A stretch of DNA of 38,610 nt from an uncultured Rickettsiales bacterium. Its GTDB lineage: Bacteria > Pseudomonadota > Alphaproteobacteria > Rickettsiales > UBA1997. The notes below the pieces were generated by a model. It was not told where the DNA came from and made no database searches. It worked only from the letters and a program-made list of their open reading frames with translations. The stretch spans positions 1 through 38,610 of the forward strand of contig CAJQHT010000044.1 of the NCBI GenBank assembly GCA_905478245.1, read 5' to 3'. Both the position numbers and the translations under genes were made by a program. Positions 8,222 through 16,781 of this stretch are shown in pieces; the stretch's first letter is position 1, and each line of letters begins with the position of its first letter.

Positions 8222-9154
8222 TTAACTTATACCTACAAGTGATTCAGCGTAGCTTTTAGCGCAAAATTCTTGTAAATCTTCAATATTTTCTCCAACCCCA
8301 ACGGCATATATTGGTTTTTGAAATTCTTGAGTCAAGGAGACTAGTATTCCTCCTTTTGCTGATCCGTCAAGTTTAGTAATGATTAATCCGGTTATTTTGA
8401 CTATTTTATCAAAGATTTGTAATTGATTTTTGGCGTTCTGTCCTGTGGTTGCATCTAATACTAGAATATTTTCATAAATATCTTCATCATCGTCAATTTT
8501 TCTTAAAACATTATTGATTTTTTTAAGCTCATCCATGAGATTTTGTTTATTTTGCAATCTACCCGCTGTATCTACTAATAAAATATCGGCATTAGATTCT
8601 TTTGCTATTTTAAAAGCCTTAAAGGCTACTGATGCCGGATCTTGATTGGACTTTTCACTTTCAACGATTTGACAATTAGCTCTATCGGCCCAGACCTTTA
8701 ATTGATCTGCCGCCGCTGCCCTAAAGGTGTCGCAGGCTGCTATTACAACTTTTTTGTTTTCTTGTGTTAGTTTCTGGGCTATTTTGCCAATTGTAGTGGT
8801 TTTGCCGGAGCCATTTACGCCGTTAAATATTATTACCTTTGTTTTATTGCTGTTAAGATTAATATTTTTTTGACAGGGTGCTAATATTTCTGTGATATTC
8901 TCTGCTAGAAATAATTTTATTTCATTTTCATTGATTTTTTTAGAAAATTTATTTTTTTTAAGATCATCAATGATTTGTGTTGTGCTATTAGTTCCTACAT
9001 CATTCATTAATAATAAATCTTCTAAATTTTGCAGGGTATCTTCATCTAATTGCTTTTTAATAAATATATTGTTAATTCTGGAAGAAATAGATTTAGGGCC
9101 TTTGTTTGATTTATTTGATGTTTTTGATTTGGAAAATATTTTGAATAATGACAT
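8222..9154 (-). CDS. ftsY: Signal recognition particle receptor FtsY
   Basis: FtsY is the membrane-docking GTPase that receives ribosome-nascent chain-SRP complexes and passes them to SecYEG. The 310-residue protein lacks the long acidic A domain of E. coli FtsY and keeps the NG domain, as is common in alphaproteobacteria. The N domain is a helical bundle at about 25-95. The G domain has the P-loop GVNGSGKTT at about 112-120, a DTFRAAA motif, LLVDTAGRLQ, and ITKLDGSAKGG. It ends LVGIS directly at the edge of a repeat fragment. It lies 17 bp downstream of the nlpD-like gene and is probably co-transcribed with it. Confidence 0.96.
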   Translation of the reverse strand: MSLFKIFSKSKTSNKSNKGPKSISSRINNIFIKKQLDEDTLQNLEDLLLMNDVGTNSTTQIIDDLKKNKFSKKINENEIKLFLAENITEILAPCQKNINLNSNKTKVIIFNGVNGSGKTTTIGKIAQKLTQENKKVVIAACDTFRAAAADQLKVWADRANCQIVESEKSNQDPASVAFKAFKIAKESNADILLVDTAGRLQNKQNLMDELKKINNVLRKIDDDEDIYENILVLDATTGQNAKNQLQIFDKIVKITGLIITKLDGSAKGGILVSLTQEFQKPIYAVGVGENIEDLQEFCAKSYAESLVGIS

Positions 9155-9171
9155 TATTTGTTATTTGCAAA

Positions 9172-10068
9172 TTAATTTAGATATGATTTTGGATTAACAG
9201 CTTCCCTTCCTTTTCTGATGCCAAAATATAGTTGTGGAGAATTGACATTTCCTGTTGATCCAACTTTTGCTATTATTTGTCCCTTAGTCACTTTGGTGCC
9301 AACTTTTACATTGGTATTTTCAAGGTGGGCATATGCAGATACCCAGCCACCTGAATGTTTTACTATTATTAAATTGCCGTAACCTCTTAATTCATTTCCA
9401 GCATAGGCAATTAGGCCATCTTCTACTGCTTTAACAGGTGTAGATTTTTGTGCCTTAATGTTTATGCCATCATTGTACAGTCCGCCAGGTTTTTGGCCAA
9501 AACTAGAAATGATTTTTCCGGTAACTGGCCAGATAAATTTGTTATTTTTATGAGGTAGTTTAGTTTTTTTAGCTTTTATTCTAGCTGTTTGGAGATTCTT
9601 TTGTTTAATTTTTTTATTAGAGGCTGCTTTAAATGAAGAATTTGATATTCTTAATTTTGATCCAATAATTATATTGTAGGGTTTTCTTAGATTATTAATT
9701 TTTATTAAATCATTAATGTTCATGCCATACATTCTGGAGATTTTATGTAGATTTTCTCTTTCTTTCACGGTGTGATACTTGGTGCTTGGTAGATTTAATT
9801 TGCTATTTATTTTAAGAATATAAGGTGGTTCTAAGTCATTAGCGTCAATTATGTCTCTAATGGAGGAGTTGTATTTTTTGGCAATATTGTAAATATTATC
9901 ACCTGATTTTATAATTATGATATTTTTTTGAGATATTCGTTGTTGTTTGTTATTTTTGCTATAATTATTATAGCCTTTTATCATAACAGGGGCAGGTCTT
10001 TTCTGGGTGCAGGACATTATGGTGGTGAAGCATAATATTAATAAAATAATGTAATTCTTAAAATTCAT
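9172..10068 (-). CDS. nlpD: NlpD-like lipoprotein with two LysM domains and a degenerate M23 domain
   Basis: This is a probable outer-membrane lipoprotein that activates periplasmic amidases for daughter-cell separation. It has a hydrophobic signal with lipobox IMSC (Cys20). A LysM domain follows at about 51-94 (IIKSGDNIYNIAKKYNSS) and a second at about 97-142. A LytM/M23 domain fills about 173-298 (WPVTGKIISSFG to the end). The zinc-binding HxxxD of active M23 peptidases reads YNDGINI, and the usual HLHFE-type motif reads QLYFGIR, so the metal ligands are lost, as in the E. coli activators NlpD and EnvC. RGYGNLIIVKH...SAYAHLE also resembles NlpD closely. It sits upstream of ftsY. Confidence 0.85.
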   Translation of the reverse strand: MNFKNYIILLILCFTTIMSCTQKRPAPVMIKGYNNYSKNNKQQRISQKNIIIIKSGDNIYNIAKKYNSSIRDIIDANDLEPPYILKINSKLNLPSTKYHTVKERENLHKISRMYGMNINDLIKINNLRKPYNIIIGSKLRISNSSFKAASNKKIKQKNLQTARIKAKKTKLPHKNNKFIWPVTGKIISSFGQKPGGLYNDGINIKAQKSTPVKAVEDGLIAYAGNELRGYGNLIIVKHSGGWVSAYAHLENTNVKVGTKVTKGQIIAKVGSTGNVNSPQLYFGIRKGREAVNPKSYLN

Positions 10069-10317
10069 TAAAAAAAATTAACTTGAATAAATAAAATAAT
10101 ATAGTTACTTTTGTCTCGATTAAAATACTAATAGATAAATAAACTTTAATAGAAAATTTCGTAAAATAGATTTGAAATTTTTTAAGAATTATAAAACCGC
10201 AATAGATATTATTAAAAGATAGTTACTAAATTACAATAACTTTACTTAAGCTTGTTAGCTAGTTTTGTTTATTGTGTATTAAATAGTAACAATTAAATTA
10301 AAATTAGCAATAATTAA
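10069..10317. other. Divergent intergenic region, nlpD-like / prepilin peptidase
   Basis: This 249-bp AT-rich region must carry promoters for both flanking genes. A weak candidate for the plus strand is TTGTTA followed 17 bp later by TGTATT near 10248-10276. No repeat element or open frame is recognisable. Confidence 0.35.
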
Positions 10318-11115
10318 ATGATGACAATCTACTATAACATTGACTTAATTGTAATTATTTTACTTGGAATGGCTATGGGAAGTTTTATGACAATGGCTAG
10401 CTATAGATTATCCGTAAGAGATAAAAAATATTTAGATTTACTATTTTCTCCTTCGAGTTGTCCTAAATGCTCAAATAGATTAAGAATGTCTAATATGGTT
10501 CCTATTTTTTCTTGGATATTTCAAGAGGGAAAATGTTCTTTTTGCAAATCTCCTATTCCAGCCAGATACCCAATAATTGAATTTGCTTCTACTTTATCAT
10601 TTATAATTATATATTTTGCACTAGATAGAAATATTGATGCTAAGATGATTTTAGCATTGTTAATTTTTTCTGTTTTGTTTTTAATGATAATTACAGATTT
10701 AGAGCATTATTTTATATCTGATGTGAATCAAATAATTTTCTTTATTTTGATAGCAATTTATCATTTTCTTATAACATTTAACCAGAATAATTTTGATTAT
10801 TCTATTTGGTATTATATCTATTCTGGGTTCTTATATTTATTTTTTGGAATTGCTCTTCATTATATTTTTAAATTAGCAACTAAGAGAGACGGTATAGGGG
10901 TTGATGATATAAAGTTTTTTGCAATAGCTGGATTTTCTTTAGGTATTGATCAATTTGCTATTTTTATGTTTTTGAGTGGTTTTCTTGGTATAATTTTTGG
11001 AGTGATATGGCAAAAAGTTAAAAATGATGATAGCTTTCCTTTTGCTCCGGCTTTAATTGTGGCATGGGTAATTACTTTTGTGGTAAATTTTGAAAAATGG
11101 CGATTATTTTATTGA
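10318..11115 (+). CDS. pilD: Prepilin leader peptidase/N-methyltransferase (A24 family)
   Basis: This inner-membrane aspartic protease cuts and N-methylates type IV pilins or type II pseudopilins. The 265 residues include the N-terminal methylation domain with two CxxC pairs (C48/C51 and C73/C76). Hydrophobic segments follow. The two catalytic Asp lie in ITDLEH (D127) and in GIGVDDIK (D197), where other members have GxGD. Length and topology are normal. The secretin gene begins 75 bp downstream, suggesting a shared role in a pilus or type II-like machine. No pilin or assembly ATPase is in the window. Confidence 0.92.
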   Translation: MMTIYYNIDLIVIILLGMAMGSFMTMASYRLSVRDKKYLDLLFSPSSCPKCSNRLRMSNMVPIFSWIFQEGKCSFCKSPIPARYPIIEFASTLSFIIIYFALDRNIDAKMILALLIFSVLFLMIITDLEHYFISDVNQIIFFILIAIYHFLITFNQNNFDYSIWYYIYSGFLYLFFGIALHYIFKLATKRDGIGVDDIKFFAIAGFSLGIDQFAIFMFLSGFLGIIFGVIWQKVKNDDSFPFAPALIVAWVITFVVNFEKWRLFY

Positions 11116-11190
11116 TTAAAATTAACTAGTGTTGTATAATATGGGCTATAGATCTTTAGCTATATAACCTCTAAAATTATTCTTAATTCA

Positions 11191-12735
11191 ATGTTGAGTA
11201 AAGTCATAAAATATTTTTTAATAAGTATCTTATTTTGTGTTTTTGGCTGCTCACAACAATCTGGCAAAGAAATTAATTTTGACAAAGCCGAAAAACTAGA
11301 ACCATCTTCGGAAAGGAATTTTATTTTAGCAGGGGATAATGCTAAGACCCCTATATCGGATGAAATATTCCAAGGCATGTTTGTGCCAGAAATGTCTGAT
11401 ATGTTAGCCTTTCCCGAGCCTCCAAAATTTACACAAGGTAATCAAATTATATCTTTTTCAGTTACTCAAAATGTGGATTTGAAAGATGTCTTAATTGAGC
11501 TAAGCAGGGTTTCTGGTCTTGAAATTGATATAGATCCAAAAATATCTGGAGGAATTATTATTAATGCCAGAAATCGTCCATTGACTGAAGTGATAGATAG
11601 AATTTGTAATCTTGGAAATATTAGATATGAATTTAAGAATGGCGTTTTAACTTTTTATAATGATTATAGTTTTGCTAAGCATTATCTGGTTAATTATTTA
11701 GCTGAAAGTAGCTTATGGTCTGATGTTCAAGCTAATTTAAGAAATATTTTAAAAAGTGTTAGCAAAAACAATACTTCTATCACATTAAACAAGTCAGCCG
11801 GCATTGTAACTGTGTTTGCTAATCAAAAAGGTCAAAAAGCCATTAAAAGTTATCTAGATAAGGTCAAAAGAATTTCTTCATCTCAGGTATTGCTAGAAGC
11901 AAAAGTGGTAGAAGTTTCTTTGAGTGATGAATATTCAGCAGGCATAGATTGGAGTATTCTTGATAGTAATGGTAATGGTACAAAAGTACTTGGAAGTGAG
12001 GCAGCTTCTACTTTTGATGAGGGCAATCCAGCTGCCGCTGTATTTAGCGTTGCCGGAAGTAGTGTTTTTGGAGGAGATGGAAAAATGACCATAAGTGCTT
12101 TGGAAAAATTTGGTGAAGTAAAAGCTGTATCTAGCCCTAGAATTAGCACCCTGCATAACAGAAAAGCTAAATTAGATTTTATTGATAAATTGATATATTT
12201 TACGATATCAACTGACAGCACTACTGATACCAGTGGCAGTAGTGGCACCGTGGTCAGCGAATCAGTTAGTGCAGAAATGCATGAGGAGCCAGTCGGGGTG
12301 GAGCTATCAATAACACCTTCAATAGATCTAAAGAATAATGAGATTACTTTAGAAGTTAACCCTAAATTATCAATAAATAGCGGAGAGGTGGCAAAAGATC
12401 CGTCTGTTGGTAGTGATGGAGAGAATTTAGGAAATGAAATACCGATAATTCAAACTAGAGAAATTAAAACTTTTGCTAAAATAAAAAGTGGAGATACTTT
12501 GGTTGTAGGTGGTTTAATGAAAGAATCTGTTAATAATAACGAAACAGCTGTTCCATTTTTAAGTGATATCCCATTCATTGGCAATTTATTTAAATATGTC
12601 AATAAAAGTACTTCAATGGTTGAAACCGTGATTTTTATCAAGGCTACAATTGTTGATAGCGCCTCTGGCCTAAATCGTTTTGATCAGAGGTTTCATAATA
12701 AATTTTTAAAAACAAGAAATAATATACTAAAATGA
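11191..12735 (+). CDS. Lipoprotein secretin (type II/IV pilus MshL/PilQ-like outer-membrane channel)
   Basis: The protein forms the multimeric outer-membrane gate of a type II secretion or type IV pilus system. It has a lipobox VFGC (Cys20). An STN-like short N domain lies at about 85-155 (SFSVTQNVDLKDVLIELSR). The C-terminal secretin domain lies at about 230-495, with VLLEAKVVEVSLSDEYSAGIDW, VKAVSSPRISTLHNRKA, and the signature VPFLSDIPFIGNLFKY. At 514 residues it is close to MshL-type secretins and shorter than PilQ with AMIN domains. Its stop codon overlaps the next ATG by 4 bp. Which system it serves cannot be settled here. Confidence 0.9.
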   Translation: MLSKVIKYFLISILFCVFGCSQQSGKEINFDKAEKLEPSSERNFILAGDNAKTPISDEIFQGMFVPEMSDMLAFPEPPKFTQGNQIISFSVTQNVDLKDVLIELSRVSGLEIDIDPKISGGIIINARNRPLTEVIDRICNLGNIRYEFKNGVLTFYNDYSFAKHYLVNYLAESSLWSDVQANLRNILKSVSKNNTSITLNKSAGIVTVFANQKGQKAIKSYLDKVKRISSSQVLLEAKVVEVSLSDEYSAGIDWSILDSNGNGTKVLGSEAASTFDEGNPAAAVFSVAGSSVFGGDGKMTISALEKFGEVKAVSSPRISTLHNRKAKLDFIDKLIYFTISTDSTTDTSGSSGTVVSESVSAEMHEEPVGVELSITPSIDLKNNEITLEVNPKLSINSGEVAKDPSVGSDGENLGNEIPIIQTREIKTFAKIKSGDTLVVGGLMKESVNNNETAVPFLSDIPFIGNLFKYVNKSTSMVETVIFIKATIVDSASGLNRFDQRFHNKFLKTRNNILK

Positions 12736-13496
12736 AAACAATATTAAAATATATCTTACTTACAGCTATAAGAGATAAATTATATCTAGGAATTTTATTC
12801 CTACTTGCTGCGGCCTTTGGAATTTCATCTATTTTAGGCGATACTTCAGCAGTTGAAAAAGTGGAAACTTCAATAATTTACATAGCCGGCTCGGCAAGAA
12901 TGATTTTTGCTGTTGGCATGATATTATTTACCTGCTTTTATGTTAGAAAATCATTTGATAATAAAGAAATTGAATTTATCTTATCTAAATCAGTAGCTCG
13001 TCATCATTTAATTATTGCTTATTTGCTTGGTTTTGGCTTAGTGGCTTTATTTATTTTTATCCCAATAGCTGTAACATTATTTTTTCTGAAAGCTAATCAT
13101 ATTGGCTTGGCTTTTTGGTTACTTAGTGTTTTTTTTGAAATATTTATTTTAATTGCCATTGCCTTACTTACCTCCTTGATATTAAAGAGTGCGGTTACGA
13201 GTATTTTGGCTACTTTGGGTTTCTATATTCTGTCTAGAATGATGGCTTTTTTTGTTCTAACTATTAAAATTCCTGATGCTAGTTTGGATTTTAGTAATTG
13301 GCAAACATTTTTAAATGCTGTTTTAAAGCTAATGTCATTTATCTTTCCTCGTTTAGATTTATTTGCTAAGAGTGATTTATTAATATATGGCGTAATGGAT
13401 TATCAATATATAATTATAACTTGTATTCAGGGTTTAATTTATATACCATTATTGACATTTATGTCATTTTCTGATTTTAATAAAAAACAATTTTAG
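12732..13496 (+). CDS. Polytopic membrane protein resembling an ABC-2 type permease
   Basis: This 254-residue protein has about six hydrophobic segments (roughly 18-33, 45-68, 93-116, 122-150, 155-178 and 228-246). A short basic/acidic loop FYVRKSFDNKEIEFILSK after the second segment resembles ABC-2 permeases of the NatB/CcmB-like sort. No ATPase gene lies beside it. It overlaps the secretin by the ATGA junction and is followed 8 bp later by the next gene, so it is translated as part of the same operon. A role in assembling or exporting a pilus-related component is a guess from position only. Confidence 0.6.
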   Translation: MKTILKYILLTAIRDKLYLGILFLLAAAFGISSILGDTSAVEKVETSIIYIAGSARMIFAVGMILFTCFYVRKSFDNKEIEFILSKSVARHHLIIAYLLGFGLVALFIFIPIAVTLFFLKANHIGLAFWLLSVFFEIFILIAIALLTSLILKSAVTSILATLGFYILSRMMAFFVLTIKIPDASLDFSNWQTFLNAVLKLMSFIFPRLDLFAKSDLLIYGVMDYQYIIITCIQGLIYIPLLTFMSFSDFNKKQF

Positions 13497-13504
13497 GTTC
13501 ATTT

Positions 13505-14260
13505 ATGTCTTGTAATTTATTTTTCTATAAACATATAAGGAAAGTTTCCTTAATATTATTTTGTACTTTTCTATCTTTACAAATATTATTTCAATTCAAA
13601 ACTGAATATGTTAAGCCTAATTTACATATAGTTCCTCCAGTTCCTAATCAATATTTAGCTAATGCTATTTCTCTTGGTGATAAGGAATTTTATTTTAGAG
13701 TTTTGGCTCTTAAAATTCAAAATGCTGGTGATACATTTGGTCGTTTTCCACCTTTAAAAGATTATGATTATAAAGAATTATATGATTGGTTTACTTTCTT
13801 AGATACATTAAATAATAAATCTTCGATAATACCTTTTATTGCTAGCTATCATTTTTCTCAAACTCAAAGAAAAGAAGATACTAGATATGTTGTTAAATAT
13901 TTAGACAATTATGCTTCAAGAGATATAGACTTACATTGGTGGTGGATGCATCAAGCTATTTCAGTTGCACAATTTTCTTTGGAGGATAATGATTTGGCTC
14001 TTAAGCTTGCTTATAAGTTAAGCGAGAGCAAGGCAGAAAATGTACCACTTTGGACGAAGCAATATCCAGCTTTCATTCATTTAAAATTAAATGATTCTTG
14101 TAGTGCTTTTTTTGTAATTAATCAAATTCTGTCAGAGAGTAATGACGAATATGAAATATCAGCGAAAGAGATGGATTTTATGCGTCATTTTATTGAATCT
14201 AGACTGAATAAATTGAAATCTGAAAAATTTGATCCAAGAAAATGTCAAAAGAAGAGTTAA
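13505..14260 (+). CDS. Unknown protein with one N-terminal membrane anchor
   Basis: I do not recognise the family. The 251-residue protein has a basic start, one hydrophobic segment at about 15-29 (VSLILFCTFLSLQIL), and a mostly helical soluble part with many aromatic residues (HWWWMHQ, YDWFTFLDTL). The rhythm of A/L-rich helices between about 105 and 215 suggests TPR-like helical repeats, with no clear consensus. It would face the periplasm if the first segment is an uncleaved anchor. It sits 8 bp after the ABC-2-like gene and overlaps nadC by 19 bp, so it belongs to the secretin operon. It may be a structural partner of the secretin or its membrane neighbour. Confidence 0.7.
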   Translation: MSCNLFFYKHIRKVSLILFCTFLSLQILFQFKTEYVKPNLHIVPPVPNQYLANAISLGDKEFYFRVLALKIQNAGDTFGRFPPLKDYDYKELYDWFTFLDTLNNKSSIIPFIASYHFSQTQRKEDTRYVVKYLDNYASRDIDLHWWWMHQAISVAQFSLEDNDLALKLAYKLSESKAENVPLWTKQYPAFIHLKLNDSCSAFFVINQILSESNDEYEISAKEMDFMRHFIESRLNKLKSEKFDPRKCQKKS

Positions 14261-15147
14261 ATATCAGATTTGATAAGATGCTAGATGATTATAAAATTAA
14301 TAAAATTATAGATTTAGCGATAGAGGAAGATTTAGGTGATGATGGTGACGTTACTTCAAATTTAACAATTGATAAAGATAGTGAGATTAATTTTAAAATA
14401 TCTAATCGCGAAGATATAGTCTTGTGTGGAGTTGATTTTGCTTTGTTGGTATTTCAGAAAATTGACAAGAATCAGCAAATTTCTTTGACGCGGCATTTTA
14501 ATGATGGTAGTAAATTAGCTAAAAATAGTGTCATAATATCTGGATTTGGAAATGCTCGCATTATATTTGCTGCAGAAAGAATAGTGCTTAATTTAATGCA
14601 ACATCTTAGTGGTATTTCAACAAAAACCAGTAAATTTGTAGCACAAATAAATGGTAAAGCCCAAATTCTTGATACTAGAAAAACAATTCCTGCTTTTAGA
14701 GAGTTACAAAAATATGCAGTAAAAATAGGGGGAGGAGGAAATCATAGGATGAATTTGCATGAATCCATTTTGATAAAAGATAATCATATAGCAGCAGCTG
14801 AAGGTATAAAAAATGCTATCAATAAGGCAAAAAATAATATTAATAATTTAAAAATTGAAGTTGAGTGTGATAATTTAGAACAAGTTTCTGAAGTTCTGGA
14901 GGTTGGTGGCGTTGATGTGATTATGCTTGATAACATGAATTTAGAAAAAATAAAAGCGGCAGTAAAATTGATTAATAAAAAAGTAAAAATTGAAGTTTCT
15001 GGCAATATAACTCTAGAGAGGGTGGCGGAAATCTCAAATTTAGAAATTGATTATATTTCAGTTGGAGCTTTAACTCATTCAGTTAATGCGGTTGATATTG
15101 GTTTAGATATATTATACCAAGATCCATCTTTAAACTATAATAACTAA
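14242..15147 (+). CDS. nadC: Nicotinate-nucleotide diphosphorylase (carboxylating)
   Basis: NadC converts quinolinate and PRPP to nicotinate mononucleotide, a step of de novo NAD synthesis. The 301 residues show DLGDDGDVTS near the N-terminus, ERIVLNLMQHLSGIST, the PRPP/quinolinate site DTRKTIPAFRELQKYAVKIGGG, NHRMNLHESILIKDNH, VEVECDN-like EVECDN, and ISVGALTHSV at the end of the barrel. The family normally stops at about DIGLDI. The last ten residues here (292-301) are encoded by the left terminal repeat of a MITE-like element, which also supplies the stop codon. It overlaps the preceding gene by 19 bp. Confidence 0.94.
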   Translation: MSKEELNIRFDKMLDDYKINKIIDLAIEEDLGDDGDVTSNLTIDKDSEINFKISNREDIVLCGVDFALLVFQKIDKNQQISLTRHFNDGSKLAKNSVIISGFGNARIIFAAERIVLNLMQHLSGISTKTSKFVAQINGKAQILDTRKTIPAFRELQKYAVKIGGGGNHRMNLHESILIKDNHIAAAEGIKNAINKAKNNINNLKIEVECDNLEQVSEVLEVGGVDVIMLDNMNLEKIKAAVKLINKKVKIEVSGNITLERVAEISNLEIDYISVGALTHSVNAVDIGLDILYQDPSLNYNN

Positions 15148-15285
15148 AATAACTTATATTCTTTATCTTTTTAACCATAGATCATCAAAAAGCCTTACAC
15201 CCTATGCACATAGGGAGATAAGTTTTTTAACAATCTATGTCTAAAAATATTTTGAATATAAGTTATTTAAAAATGAATCTTGGTA
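15115..15285 (+). mobile_element. MITE-like element, full-length copy 4, spanning the nadC end and murU leader
   Basis: This copy is 171 bp, the same length as the copy at 23612. It starts TACCAAGATCCATCTTTAAA and ends AATCTTGGTA. It is flanked by TTA on both sides (15112-15114 and 15286-15288), a target duplication. It is strongly diverged inside but keeps ATCAAAAAGCCT and CTAAAAATATTTTG at the expected places. The murU start codon follows 5 bp after the element, so the element forms the murU leader. Confidence 0.85.
15194..15228 (+). terminator. Hairpin plus T-run inside repeat copy 4 (possible nadC terminator)
   Basis: CTTA...TAAG and CCCTAT...ATAGGG form a two-part stem around a GCAC loop, followed by TTTTTT. 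The stem occupies the place of the central hairpin of the repeat family but uses different bases, so pairing has been kept while sequence has changed. It fits an intrinsic terminator after nadC. Confidence 0.6.
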
Positions 15286-15290
15286 TTATA

Positions 15291-15977
15291 ATGATAAAGC
15301 AGGTTTTTATTTTAGCGGCAGGTAGAGGATCTAGAATGATGCCTTTAACAAAAAATATACCAAAGCCATTAATAGAAGTTAATGGCGTGTCGATGCTGGA
15401 TAGAATTCTTGCTAAAGTAAATCATTTAAATAATATTGAAAATATAGTTGTTAATGGTTTTTATCTGGCTGATAAATTAGAATCCCATATTCATAACTTA
15501 AAAAATCATAAAATAAGATTTGTAAAAGAAAATGAGCAGCTTGAAACAGGAGGCGGACTTGTGAATGCCTTGCCGTTTTTTGACAAGAATGAGCCTATTC
15601 TAATTATAAATGGTGATATTGTTTGGAGTAATGACGATCTTTTAGAGAATTTTATCAATGTTTTTGAGGAGGGTAGTGCTGATATTCTGCTTGGAGTTAA
15701 GAAAAAAGAATCATTCTTAGGTTATAATGGTGATGGTGATTTTGATATAATTAATAATTCTGTTATTAGAAATAAGTCTGGAGCTTATGTTTATACTGGG
15801 ATTCAAATATTGCATCCCAAGATTCTGGAATTGGTCAAATTACCCGAAGCCCCCTTCTCTTTAAGCTATTTCTTTAATAATAGTGGTAAAATAAAATTAG
15901 ATGCTATAGAGTTACGGGGCAATATGTTTCATATCGGTGATCCTGAATCTTTGCAAAAATATAATGATGCCATTTAA
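15291..15977 (+). CDS. murU: Sugar-1-phosphate nucleotidyltransferase (MurU-like)
   Basis: The protein has the nucleotidyltransferase signature at its start, VFILAAGRGSRMMPLT, followed by KPLIEVNG, TGGGL and LIINGDIVW with the metal-binding Asp. MurU-type enzymes make UDP-MurNAc from MurNAc-1-phosphate in peptidoglycan recycling; a mannose-1-phosphate guanylyltransferase role is the main alternative. I place the start at the ATG at 15291 because the signature then follows directly. An in-frame ATG at 15237 would add 18 residues encoded by the inserted repeat. The result is 228 residues, usual for MurU. rlmE begins 25 bp downstream. Confidence 0.8.
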   Translation: MIKQVFILAAGRGSRMMPLTKNIPKPLIEVNGVSMLDRILAKVNHLNNIENIVVNGFYLADKLESHIHNLKNHKIRFVKENEQLETGGGLVNALPFFDKNEPILIINGDIVWSNDDLLENFINVFEEGSADILLGVKKKESFLGYNGDGDFDIINNSVIRNKSGAYVYTGIQILHPKILELVKLPEAPFSLSYFFNNSGKIKLDAIELRGNMFHIGDPESLQKYNDAI

Positions 15978-16002
15978 AATGGCATAATTTGATAGATGAA
16001 TA

Positions 16003-16677
16003 ATGGTTATTAGAAATAAATTTACCAAAGTTAAAACTGCTAAAGGTCGAAAGAAATCTTCTACCGCTTGGCTACAAAGACAATTGAATGATCCTTATGT
16101 TTTAAAAGCGAGACAAGAAGGCTATAGATCTCGTGCTGCTTATAAATTAATACAAATCAATGAGAAATTTAAACTATTAAAGAAGAATAAGATTATTATT
16201 GATTTAGGGGCTACTCCTGGAGGATGGAGTCAGGTTGCAGTTGAGATTGTTGGAGAGGATAATGTTATAGCAGTTGATATTCTGCCAATGGAATCTTTGG
16301 CTGGAGTTCAGTTTGTGCAGCAGGATTTTTTAGCAGATGATGCCCACGAGGTTATAATTGATGTTATTAAGAATGAGTTAAAGCAAAATAGAAAATGTGA
16401 TGTGGTCTTAAGTGATATGGCTGCTAATAGTAGCGGCGATGCTAAAACGGATCATTTAAGAATAATTACGATTTTGGAAGAAAGTTTAGAATTCTCAAAG
16501 AAGATTCTGGCAAAAGAAGGTAGTTTTGTAGGTAAAGTATTTCAAGGAGGTGCTAGCGCTGGTATGTTAACAATTTTTAGAGAGAATTTTAAAAATGTTA
16601 AACATTTTAAGCCTGATGCTTCAAGAAAGAAATCAGCAGAGAATTATATAATCGCACAAGGATTTAAGGGCTCTTGA
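16003..16677 (+). CDS. rlmE: 23S rRNA (uridine-2552-2'-O)-methyltransferase
   Basis: RlmE (FtsJ/RrmJ) methylates U2552 in the A loop of 23S rRNA during late 50S assembly, using S-adenosylmethionine. The 224 residues contain the K-D-K-E catalytic set in SRAAYKL, LSDMAAN, VGKVFQGG and SAENYI, and the AdoMet-binding loop IIDLGATPGGWSQVA. The N-terminus is basic (KVKTAKGRKKSS), as in alphaproteobacterial members. It follows the MurU-like gene by 25 bp. Confidence 0.95.
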   Translation: MVIRNKFTKVKTAKGRKKSSTAWLQRQLNDPYVLKARQEGYRSRAAYKLIQINEKFKLLKKNKIIIDLGATPGGWSQVAVEIVGEDNVIAVDILPMESLAGVQFVQQDFLADDAHEVIIDVIKNELKQNRKCDVVLSDMAANSSGDAKTDHLRIITILEESLEFSKKILAKEGSFVGKVFQGGASAGMLTIFRENFKNVKHFKPDASRKKSAENYIIAQGFKGS

Positions 16678-16681
16678 TTGT

Positions 16682-16767
16682 AATGTGGTATTTTGATACA
16701 GTAAAATGTAGTATTTTAATACATACTGTATAATTTTAATACAGTATAATGTGGTATTTTGATATAT
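16682..16767. repeat. Four tandem imperfect 21-22-bp repeats with a central palindrome, upstream of metZ
   Basis: Four adjacent units of about 21-22 bp share the core GTATTTTGATACAGTA with small changes (starts near 16682, 16704, 16726 and 16747). The third unit includes an inverted repeat, ATACTGTAT (16723-16731) and ATACAGTAT (16739-16747), with a 7-base loop. The array ends 15 bp before the metZ ATG, so it covers where a promoter or operator should be. It could bind a regulator, or be a slippage product after rlmE. Confidence 0.8.
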
Positions 16768-16781
16768 TTATAAATTAATAA

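Noticed and set aside
8892-9197. Plus-strand frame of 101 codons across the ftsY/nlpD junction
   Set aside because: It is antisense to ftsY, lacks family resemblance and ends in the spacer.
11883-12248. Long antisense open frames inside the secretin gene, and similar frames opposite tpiA, rimK, sucC, sucD, pstC and pstA
   Set aside because: They are shadows of genuine genes in low-GC sequence, with no family resemblance or start signal.
15237-15290. Earlier start of the MurU-like gene, adding 18 residues
   Set aside because: Those codons lie in the inserted repeat; the family begins at MIKQVFILAAG.
16682-16767. CRISPR array
   Set aside because: The 21-22-bp units are adjacent with no spacers, and no cas gene is nearby.
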